A model generated the notes under the pieces. It was not told the DNA's origin, did not search any database, and saw only the letters and a list, made by a program, of their open reading frames with translations. Below are positions 23,301 through 35,200 of a DNA stretch of 60,000 nucleotides, in pieces (position 1 is the first letter of the stretch; each line of letters starts with the position of its first letter). Position numbers and translations under genes: made by a program. The stretch is taken from positions 252,501 through 312,500 of the forward strand of contig NC_134032.1 of the NCBI RefSeq assembly GCF_964204645.1. Reading direction: 5' to 3'. This stretch comes from Tubulanus polymorphus (Eukaryota > Nemertea > Palaeonemertea > Tubulaniformes > Tubulanidae).

Positions 23301-26300
23301 TCATAACTAAATCACGAATTTGCTGAATAAATCTATACAGTTGCAGCTATTGTCGGATTGAAACCTTTTTATGGATGTTATCTGAACCCAGTTCCACAGT
23401 TCTGAGTTAAGATTTGACCCTGGGTTAAAACATTGAAAATGAACTAACTTTAACTCAGAGTTAACTCTAACTCACAACTGTGGAACTGGGTCCAGTTGTA
23501 TAGGTTTAATTTGTCTCTGGATCCAGTTCCACAGTTGTGTGGGTTTAATTTGACTATGGATACAGTTCCACAGTTGTGTGGGTTTAATTTGACTGTGGAC
23601 CCAGTTCCACAGTTGTGTCGGTTTAATTTGAATCTGAATCCAGTTTCACAGTTTCGTGGGTTTAATTTGACTATGGATACAGTTCCACAGTTGTGTGGGT
23701 TTGATTTGACTCTGTACCCAGTTCCACAGTTGTGTGGGTTTAGTTTGACTCTGAATCCAGTTCCACAGTTGTGTGGGTTTAGTTTGACTCTGAATCCAGT
23801 TCCACAGTTGTGTGGGTTTGATTTGACTCTGGATACAGTTCCATGGTTATGTGGGTTAAATTTTACTCTGAACCCAGTTCCACAGTTGTGTGGGTTTAAT
23901 TTGACTCAAAGTTCAAAGTTTCCTTTTGCATGTGTATCCCATAATCCCAATAGCTATTGTAACCTGTTTGTTTACATCAGGTGACCAGCTCTAGACCAAT
24001 CAGAGCTAGGGTTAGGGTTAGTGACCATGTGCTTGGGGCTATTTGCATATATCAGGTGACCAGCTCCAGCCAATCAGAAGCTAGGGTTAGGGTTAGTGGC
24101 CATGTGCTTGGGGCTATTTACATATATCAGGTGACCAGCTCCAACCAATCAGAAGCTAGGGTTAGGGTCAGTGGCCATGTGCTTGGGGCTATTTGCATAT
24201 ATCAGGTGACCAGCTCCAGCCAATCACAAGCTAGGGTTATGGTTAGTGACCATGTGCTTGGGGCTATTTGCATATATCAGGTGACCAGCTCCAGCCAATC
24301 AGAAGCTAGGGTTAGGGTTAGTGACCATGTGCTGGGGGCTATTTGCATAAATCAGGTGACCAGCTTCAGCCAATCAGAAGCTAGGGTAGCTAGGAGTTTT
24401 CGTTGTCGTTTATTTCTGTAGATGGTAATTTTCATTGTCGTTTATTTCCATAGATTGTAATTTTTGTTATTGTTTATTTTCTGTAGATAGTAACGTGTCG
24501 GTGATGAGCAGCAGTCAAACACGTTCTCGTTCACAAGCGACGAAATCGAAACAATCGATGACGGATAAATCGGTGAACGAAGAACCGAACGCGATTCATG
24601 TTTTTATATCTCGCTGGTTACCGGTCATAGAGAGACTCATCGTACAGGTAAAATATACAGACAGATGTTGATGTTATTACTTGATTAGTGTCTTTTTTCT
24701 GGGTCCAGTTCCACATTTCCGAGTTAAGATTTAGCTCTGAGTAAACTCATTGAAAATGATCTAACTTTAACTAAGAGTTAACTCTAACTCACAACTGTAG
24801 AACTGGGTCCTGAAGTGTATATCTCATAATCTTGTAATAGCACTAGCTGACGATGACTATTGTTGAAAAACTACTAGTAGCTCAAGGAAACATATGAGAC
24901 TGCTATATATTACCCATAGTTTGTATCTGGTTTTACTACTTAATTAGTCCCTGTGTTCTGGATTTTGAATATCTATCTCATTATCAACACTAGTGCCAAC
25001 ACAAACACTAGCCACGTTGGTCTGTTACACAGGATGACAGGTTGCCGCTAGAGGACAACAGTCTATAATTCTAGCCGATCAGATGCGCGGTATCGTTAGA
25101 GCGAATTTGCCAGTGAAAAACAATGCGAGCCATCTGATTAGCTTAATACGTTGACTGGTGGCCACTTAGTGGTAACCTTTCCGCCCATTAAATCTTGGGC
25201 AATGTAATAGGGCAATGAAGGAACTTCATTCGGCCAGGGTTTGTATTGACGTAATCTTTGGCAGGAGACAATCGAACCCTTGCAAACGAGGATCAAGTCA
25301 AAACGTCGAATAAAGTACTAGCTCATTGAAACACAGACTCAACAATGTCGTCTGCTGTTATATTGCAGGTTCACGTCCATCATTGGTTGCTGTATTTACC
25401 GACCGTGTCGTTAGAGTTACCCGATACGTCTGCTAGTCTCCTCGATCGTATTGTTACGATGTACACCGGCGGGCCGCACCCAGATGTCGCCACCGTCTGT
25501 CTGCCTGAACTGAAACTGCACAACTCGGCCGGTTCGAATCTACCATACGACCTTGAACTTCCCGCGAGACGTATCGAAGTGAATGCAGACGGTGAGTAGA
25601 AGAAAGTTGCGTATATATTTCATGAAAAGTGGCAATTCTAATGTCAGATAGAAAATGGCTGCTATTCGGCCATCTTGAATCTGATCAGGGTAGCTTTTGG
25701 ACTGCTGATGTGTCTAAAGTAGTTACACAATTGATTGAAACATCTTCAAAACTTCAGAAATCTGTAAATGTGCTGATTTCACGGAACACAAAAGGCCACC
25801 ATTCCACCATTTCGCCTCTGCCTCTGCCTCTGCCTCTGCCTCTGCCTCTGCCTCTGCCTCTGCCTCTGCCTCTGCCTCTGCCTCTGCCTCTCTCTCTCCT
25901 GGCCCTCCCTCTCTCTATCCCCTCTCCCTCTCCCTCTCCTGGCCCTCCCCCTCTCCCTCTCCCTCTGCCTCTCCCTCTCCCTCTCCTGGCCCTCCCCCTC
26001 TCTCTCCCTCTCCTGGCCATCCCTCTCTCTATCCCTCTCTCTGCTCTTGCCTCTGCCTCTATCTCTATCTATCTCCATCACTATCTCTATAATGATAAAA
26101 TGCATGTTTATAATGATTTGTAGTAGAGAAGTTGCCGTGGAGGTTAGAGATGAAACACATGAGTGTCTACAGCCTTCATTCCGATCGTAAAGCGTTTTAT
26201 TTATTGAAACCGATGATTCTCTCCACGACGCTCGCCGTCGCTTCCAAAGAAAAACCCATCACATCATCGCCGTTATCATCGGAGCTGCTGTCGATCGCGT

Positions 26301-29193
26301 GTTGTATCCACGTGGATGTGGATAGCGTGCGCCTCGCGTCGAGTCGTCGTCAGGTCGTATTGTTGACGTCGCTATGGCGTAATATCGGTCACGTCGTCGA
26401 CACGCTCGCGTTCAACGTTCGAACGCTCGGGCGATTGAACGCGCGATCGGCGTCCGCGCCGCGGTCCGCAGCTGAACGCCAGCCGAGCGACGGCGACGTC
26501 GAGGTGGCGCCGGCGTTGAACCCGGTGAAATCGAAAGCGAGTTTGCTGGAATCGCAAGCGGAGGAGGAACTCGTCGAACCCCACAGTGCAGGTAATATAT
26601 ACAAGCTTCAGATGATTCAGATGTAAATGTTGTATTTAAAAACGAGGAGTCGAGTGTATCATACGGGGTGGCGCCACTGACCTTGAAAACTTCATAAAAA
26701 TCAGAAAAACAATCTAGAAAGAATTCGGGAAAAATCATAATTCGAGTCTAGTTTCTGGTCATAAGTGTAACTCGTTTATTTTATCATTTGCCTGATAATG
26801 CTACTATACATAAGCAGCAAAAGTTTAGTAAGATAAAAACCCACTATTTACAGATTAAAAGAATTTAAAACCAAGAATTTATTCAATCTAGAATATATAG
26901 AATACACGGCGTTTCGATCTCACACTAGAGATCATCGTCAGGTGTGAGATATAGACTAAAAAGCAACAGTTTGTATTTCGAGTGAGTAAGTTACACCTAT
27001 ATGGTGCTGTCCGTTGCGTCTTTTGATTAATGCCATAGAAATTACTGATAGCCGAGTGGATCCAAGTTTATAGTTTGCCTGTCCACCTGTATATTCAAAA
27101 TCATCAGACATAAAACATTAGAAAGACGTATTGATTTGAAATGTTTAATAAAAACCTGCAAATCGCGACTTCAGTAAATAGGTTCAAAAATTGTACTCGT
27201 CGATAACAAAACACATATTTCTGATGAATTAAAGTAAATCGCAGCTTGCTGGTTACGGAACAATTAACGCAACAGTCAGAGGCGGTGAAAGGTAAGAGAC
27301 ATTCACACACATATCTCTCGGTACCGTGGAGCTATATAGATCTATTTCGTCACTAACATCATCGTAGATTTGAACACTGACTGGTACAAAACTGTACAAA
27401 CACCTGCCTTCAGATTCAAACCCTGCTGATCGAGGATGGGTCTACAACTAGAGTAGTGGTTTATACTACATGTCATCAGGTTTGAATCCCTGCTGAGGGA
27501 GGATGTGTCTACTAGGACAGGGGTTTGTACTGTGACAGAGTCTCATGATGTCATCAGGTTGAGAATCCCTGCTGAGGGAGGATGTATCTACTAGGACAGG
27601 GGTTTGTACTGTGACAGTGTCTCGTGATGTCATCAGGTTCAAATCCCTGCTGAGGGAGGATGTGTCTACTAGGACAGGGGTTTGTACTGTGACAGAGTCT
27701 CATGATGTCATCAGGTTTGAATCCCTGCTGAGGGAGGATGTGTCTACTAGGACAGGGGTTTGTACTGTGACAGAGTCTCATGATGTCATCAGGTTGAGAA
27801 TCCTTGCTGAGGGAGGATGTATCTACTAGGACAGGGGTTTGTACTGTGACAGTGTCTCGTGATGTCATCAGGTTCAAATCCCTGTGAGGGAGGATGTGTC
27901 TACTAGGACAGGGGTTTGTACTGTGACAGAGTCTCACGATGTCATCAGGTTCAAATCCTAGCTGAGGGAGGATGTGTCTACTAGGACAGGAGTTTGTACT
28001 GTGACAGAGTCTCACGATGTCATCAGGTTCAAATCCCTGCTGAGGGAGGATGTGTCTACTAGGACAGGGGTTTGTACTGTGACAGAGTCTCACGATGTCA
28101 TCAGGTTCAAATCCCTGCTGAGGGAGGATGTGTCTACTAGGACAGGGGTTTGTACTGTTCATGATGCCATCAGGTTCAAAGATATAACACCTCAATGGTG
28201 TCGAGATATAATGCCTCATAGGGAGCGTACAAAATAATGCCGACACACACACACAGATATCTTTAGAGGATACTTTTGTAGATGATAGTGCAGTATAAAT
28301 TATTAAATTATGGCTGACTTTTGCCATACATTTACATCTTCACAAACAGCCACTGTTATCATAATAAAGACTATTATTCTGTATCAAAGTATTAGAGCCG
28401 CTTGTCCACTTCCCTCATGTCTAACATCCGCTGATCAGGCCTGTGCCGAGGGGGGTTTGGGGGTTGTGAACGCACCCCCCTAAATTTCTCGAAAGCGCCC
28501 TTCAAACGAAATGTCATCGTCAAAAAATTTGGGTCAAGATTTTGCGAAACTTGGATATAATGTTCATGCAATTTGGAAAATGAAAAGTAATCCATGATCA
28601 AATAATTTGTTCAGTGACGGAGAGTCCATGATTCAGGTAGCCGGGCACTGCATATTTAAGATCTGCCCTTAAGAAAGCTGCCCTTTTTACGATGAAAAGG
28701 TTTCTTTTCAATAGAAACCGCCCTTGAAAAAAGCTTGGCACGGGCCTGCTGACGACATTATTTGAAGTAATCGATCTTCAAAACCCTTCAGTTCGTCGGC
28801 CTGGTACCGCTACACTAATTTCAGCTATGACTCATATTCAACAGAGGTTCGGTTAGAAATATCTCGTCCACCGCTGCAGAACTCGAATCCATTCCATCTA
28901 TCCTGGTCGCTTCATTATAGAACTCAAAAATCTACATTCTTCAGGGTTTAGGCTTATGAATAATTCTCAGACTAACTACGCCTGAAGTATCTCTATAATT
29001 AGCAAACTTTTTGGTGGATATTTCTTTCCTATGAAATCATGGTTAAAGACTTTTGTGCGATATCTTCAATAGATTGATTAGTTGTTGATAATTAGCGATG
29101 CTGTTTAATCGATATTATAAATTAATCGATTAATCAAAGTAATTAGTGATAGGCGTTAGTGAATAATCAATTATAGTCTAAACTATGTTAAAC

Positions 29194-29244
<51 letters not shown>

Positions 29245-32200
29245 TAGAATCTGTATTGTCAAAGAAAACTATTTTAATGCCATTGCTCACTTAACGAAAA
29301 CATTTTTCTGGGAACAAATTCTGTTCAATCTCACTCAAATTCACTGGAAGTGCCATTCTGTATAACGCCATTGGTTTCGACAGCGGCGCTATAAACGACT
29401 TTTACCGTGTAAGTCATCATTTGGATAAGTCATCGCGTTGCCAGAGCTGCCAACTGTCCCTGAAAATACCTCACTGCCCTGATGGTTTTTTGATGCTTTT
29501 GAAAAACTATCGATGTCCCTTAAACAGTTTTCCATTGTCCCTCGTGAAATTGTTCTAATTCTTCATTTTTCCTGATCGTGTCTCTTTTTTGTCCGTAATG
29601 TGTTAATCGATTGGTTGGCAGGTCTGCAGCGCTGAAGTCATCTTGATTTTTCCAGTTCCAATTCGATTTGCAAATGTGGCGTTATAAAGGCCTTTCGTTG
29701 CAGTAGTAATTCATAATCAATATTGTTTCGAGGGGCTTCAAATAAAATATCTAATGCATTAATTAGTAATTAATTAATTAGGGGAAACTCGTTACATATT
29801 CGACATCAATTAAAACGCACTCAATCTCTTTTATCTTATCTTTCATGCATCGTTTGAGTGAAGAATTAGATTTTTTTGCATGCGTTCGTTTTGACTTTGT
29901 GATTTTTCACATTTCCTTCCAAATTTGCACCGCTATTTGTTCACATATATACAGTTGAACCGCTATGAGATTCATATTATGGATGATGTGATATTGTGTT
30001 ACAGCGACGTCTGAAGATACGGCTAGTCGGTCCAATCGCGAGCCGCTGCTGTGGAGCGAAACGATGCCCGGTTTGAACGATCCGTCTGCCAATCAACTCC
30101 TGTCCGTCTGGTTACAGTTGACTGTGCCGAAAGTTCTCCTGCGACTCTACACCGGTTCTCAAAACGGTGACGGTATGTAAATCGTTCAGATGTTGCTTGG
30201 AGATTTAACTCTGAACTCAGGATCCAGTTCTACAGTTGTGAGTTAGAGTTAACTCTGAAATCAGGATCCACTTCCACAGTGAGTTAGAGTTAACTCTGAA
30301 CTCAGGATCCAGTTCCACAGTCGTGAGTTTGAGTTAACTCTGAACTCAGGATCCAGTTACATTGACATTAGATAGTTGTGAGTTGGAGTTAACTCTTGAG
30401 TTAAGATGAGTTCATTTTCAATGAGTTAACTCTGAGATTTTTAGCATTTTGTACTTATCTATCTTGAGAAATTTTGATTTGTTTGATGTGAACAGAAATG
30501 TGAAAGATGCTTCTGAAGGTCTTACCATTGATTACTGACTAAGTTGAACGATTTCTTTCTCAAATAAAATGTTCCTGAAAAAAATTCAACTTGTAACTTA
30601 CTGAAAGCACTTGTCAAATTTCAGCCCCGGTCAAATGTTGTTTATTTGTCTTTAGAAATCTGTGTTTCAACTTACATTGAAGACGTCACTACATCAATTG
30701 ACATTCAAGGTCAATATCAACAAGTCAAGTCTAAAATCGGCGTTCTTAACATCAGCCACTTCACTCGCAGGTACGTTCAGATCAGCAGCATCCTCCCTTG
30801 GGGCAGGGTTCAAACCTGATGACATCATGAGACTCTGTCACAGTACAAACCCCTGTCCTAGTAGACACATCCTCCCTCAGCAGGGATTCTCAAACCTGAA
30901 GACATTGTGAGACTCTGTCACAGTACAAACCCCTGCCCTAGTAGACACATCCTCCCTCAGCAGGGATTCTCAAACCTGAAGACATCATGAGACTTTGTCA
31001 CAGTACAAACCCCTGTCCTAGTAGACACATCCTCCCTCAGCAGGGATTCTCAAACCTGAAGATGTCATGAGACTCTGTCACAGTACAAACCCCTGTCCTA
31101 GTAGACACATCCTCCCTCAGCACAGATTGAAACCTGATGACATCATGAGACTCTGTCACAGTACAAACCCCTGTCCTAGTAGACACATCCTCCCTCAGCA
31201 GGGATTTGAACCTGATGACATCATGAGACTCTGTCACAGTACAAACCCCTGTCCTAGTAGACACATCCTCCCTCAGCAGGGATTCTCAAACCTGAAGATG
31301 TCATGAGACTCTGTCACAGTACAAACCCCTGTCCTAGTAGACACATCCTCCCTCAGCAGGGATTCTCAAACCTGAAGATGTCATGAGACTCTGTCACAGT
31401 ACAAACCCCTGTCCTAGTAGACACATCCTCCCTCAGCAGGGATTCTCAAACCTGAAGATGTCATGAGACTCTGTCACAGTACAAACCCCTGTCCTAGTAG
31501 ACACATCCTCCCTCAGCAGGGATTTGAACCTGATGACATCATGAGACTCTGTCACAGTACAAACCCCTGTCCTAGTAGACACATCCTCCCTCAGCAGGAA
31601 TTCAAACCTGAAGACATTGTGAGACTCTGTCGCAGTACAAACCCCTGTCCTAGTAGACACATCCTCCCTCAGCAGGGATTTGAACCTGATGACATCGTGA
31701 GACTCTGTCACAGTACAAACCCCTGTCCTAGTAGACACATCCTCCCTCAGCAGGGATTCAAACCTGGTGACATCATGAGACTCTGTCACAGTACAAACCC
31801 CTGTCCTAGTAGACACATCCTCCCTCAGCAGGGATTCTCAAACCTGAAGATGTCATGAGACTCTGTCACAGTACAAACCCCTGTCCTAGTAGACACATCC
31901 TCCCTCAGCAGGGATTCTCAAACCTGAAGATGTCATGAGACTCTGTCACAGTACAAACCCCTGTCCTAGTAGACACATCCTCCCTCAGCGGGGATTTGAA
32001 CCTGATGACATCGTGAGACTCTGTCACAGTACAAACCCCTGTCCTAGTAGACACATCCTCCCTCAGCAGGGATTTGAACCTGATGACATCATGAGACTCT
32101 GTCACAGTACAAACCCCTGTCCTAGTAGACACATCCTCCCTCAGCAGGAATTCAAACCTGAAGACATTGTGAGACTCTGTCGCAGTACAAACCCCTGTCC

Positions 32201-35200
32201 TAGTAGACACATCCTCCCTCAGCAGGGATTTGAACCTGATGACATCGTGAGACTCTGTCACAGTACAAACCCCTGTCCTAGTAGACACATCCTCCCTCAG
32301 CAGGGATTCAAACCTGGTGACATCATGAGACTCTGTCACAGTACAAACCCCTGTCCTAGTAGACACATCCTCCCTCAGCAGGAATTTGAACCTGATGACA
32401 TCGTGAGACTCTGTCACAGTACAAACCCCTGTCCTAGTAGACACATCCTCCCTCAGCAGGGATTCAAACCTGAAGACATTGTGAGACTCTGTCACAGTAC
32501 AAACCCCTGTCCTAGTAGACACATCCTCCCTCGGGGCAGGGTTCAAACCTGATGACATCATGAGACTCTGTCACAGTACAAACCCCTGTCCTAGTAGACA
32601 CATCCTCCCTCAGCGGGGATTCAAACCTGATGACATCATGAGACTCTGTCACAGTACAAACCCCTGTCCTAGTAGACACATCCTCCCTCAGCAGGGATTC
32701 TCAAACCTGAAGACATTGTGAGACTCTGTCACAGTACAAACCCCTGCCCTAGTAGACACATCCTCCCTCGGCAGGGATTCAAACCTGATGACATCATGAG
32801 ACTCTGTCACAGTACAAACCCCTGTCCTAGTAGACACATCCTCCCTCAGCAGGGATTCAAACCTGATGACATCATGAGACTCTGTCACAGTACAAACCCC
32901 TGTCCTAGTAGACACATCCTCCCTCGGCAGGGATTCAAACCTGATGACATCGTGAGACTCTGTCACAGTACAAACCCCTGTCCTAGTAGACACATCCTCC
33001 CTCAGCAGGGATTTGAACCTGATGACATCATGAGACTCTGTCACAGTACAAACCCCTGTCCTAGTAGACACATCCTCCCTCAGCAGGAATTCAAACCTGA
33101 AGACATTGTGAGACTCTGTCGCAGTACAAATCCCTGTCCTAGTAGACACATCCTCCCTCAGCAGGGATTTGAACCTGATGACATCGTGAGACTCTGTCAC
33201 AGTACAAACCCCTGTCCTAGTAGACACATCCTCCCTCAGCAGGGATTCAAACCTGGTGACATCATGAGACTCTGTCACAGTACAAACCCCTGTCCTAGTA
33301 GACACATCCTCCCTCAGCAGGGATTTGAACCTGATGACATCATGAGACTCTGTCACAGTACAAACCCCTGTCCTAGTAGACACATCCTCCCTCAGCAGGG
33401 ATTTGAACCTGATGACATCATGAGACTCTGTCACAGTACAAACCCCTGTCCTAGTAGACACATCCTCCCTCAGCAGGGATTCTCAAACCTGAAGATGTCA
33501 TGAGACTCTGTCACAGTACAAACCCCTGTCCTAGTAGACACATCCTCCCTCAGCAGGGATTTGAACCTGATGACATCATGAGACTCTGTCACAGTACAAA
33601 CCCCTGTCCTAGTAGACACATCCTCCCTCAGCAGGGATTGAAACCTGATGACATCATGAGACTCTGTCACAGTACAAACCCCTGTCCTAGTAGACACATC
33701 CTCCCTCAGCAGGGATTCTCAAACCTGAAGATGTCATGAGACTCTGTCACAGTACAAACCCCTGTCCTAGTAGACACATCCTCCCTCAGCAGGGATTTGA
33801 ACCTGATGACATCATGAGACTCTGTCACAGTACAAACCCCTGTCCTAGTAGACACATCCTCCCTCAGCAGGGATTGAAACCTGATGACATCATGAGACTC
33901 CGTCACAGTACAAACCCCTGTCCTAGTAGACACATCCTCCCTCGGGGCAAGGTTCAAACCTGATGACATCATGAGACTCTGTCACAGTACAAACCCCTGT
34001 CCTAGTAGACACATGAGACTCTTGTCACAGTACAAACCCCTGTCCTAGTAGACACAGACATTGATCAAATGCTATGATAAAGATGAAGTCCCTGTTTAAC
34101 AATAACCAACTTCTAAGCAACGAACCCCGAAGAAGATTTCATTTAGAGAAACCTGCAAAATCAATTTCCAGTCAGTTTTGGTGGTACATACCTGATAAAG
34201 GTATATCTTAATCAGACCAGCACAGATGGACATTGATTTTTTATCCATTTGACACTGTATTAAAGGATTTCCAAAAAGTCTAATTGAATGGGGTTGAAAA
34301 GATAAAAGCATTTGCATTCAAAGAAGACTTTTTGGCACTCCTTCAATACAGTGTAAGACTGATTTTAAAACCGATGTTTTAGTTCAACTGCCAGTCCATT
34401 CCGGTCCTAATAAGACTTCTCAGGTATGTACCACTAACTCAGACAGAGCTAGGCGGCGTGACATCCTCGCCAGGGAAGTTGAAATAGATATTATCAGTCT
34501 ATTTGTCCATGTTTTATTGCAGTCGCGAGGAGCGTGAATGGACGGCTGGACCTCACGAGGGAATTCTTCTATCGACCGTCGAGAAATTGAGTCACAACGT
34601 CGACGTCCTGAGCAACAAACAGTGGACGGGTGGCAGCAGCAGCGGCGGCGGCAGTAGCGGTCGATCACCGCACCAGCAGAGACAACACGAAATACAGCTA
34701 CGCGATCGAACGCACGGATTCCTGACGTTCACGTTCACGCGCGTTCAAACCATCGGCCTACGTCGGAAACTACGACAACAATCCACGGCCGTAACCGATG
34801 ACGACGACGACCAGAATCGTGAGGACGGCGACATGAATTCGATACTCGACGAAATTTGTCTGAATTTGAACCAGTTCGACGTCGTGTTCAACGTACCAGT
34901 CGTCATGGAGATCGGTGAATTGTTCCGCGACGATAGCGGCCGTCGTCGTCGTCGGTCAATCAGTCGTCCGTACGAATCGGACGCCGGACCGCGGCCGATG
35001 TTTCGATCACGTGATTTACCGTTGGTTTACGCAAATCTGAAGAGTTTCCGCGTGTTCGTGCCGAACTGCTGGACATCCGCGTCCGAGCCCGACACGACGA
35101 CGGATGTCCACTCGCGTAGCACGGCGTTTCACGACATGCTCGTGTTCCACGCCGGATCGCTGATACTGTCGCCGCAGCCCGATAACCCATTACCGCGACG

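Noticed and set aside
24003-24390. True telomere or chromosome end
   Set aside because: Only two TTAGGG units per 75-bp repeat, inside a gene; interstitial at most.
23981-24421. 146-codon frame with 25-residue repeats
   Set aside because: Follows the 75-bp array; no coding bias.
25629-26123. Leu/Pro-rich and Arg/Gly-rich frames
   Set aside because: By-products of the pyrimidine microsatellite.
30791-34058. Long open frames on both strands (up to 261 codons) with 26-residue repeats
   Set aside because: They follow the 78-bp satellite period, occur on both strands, and lack start context and splice signals. Not genes.
30791-34058. CRISPR array, suggested by regular short repeats
   Set aside because: Repeats are contiguous without unique spacers, and the context is eukaryotic.
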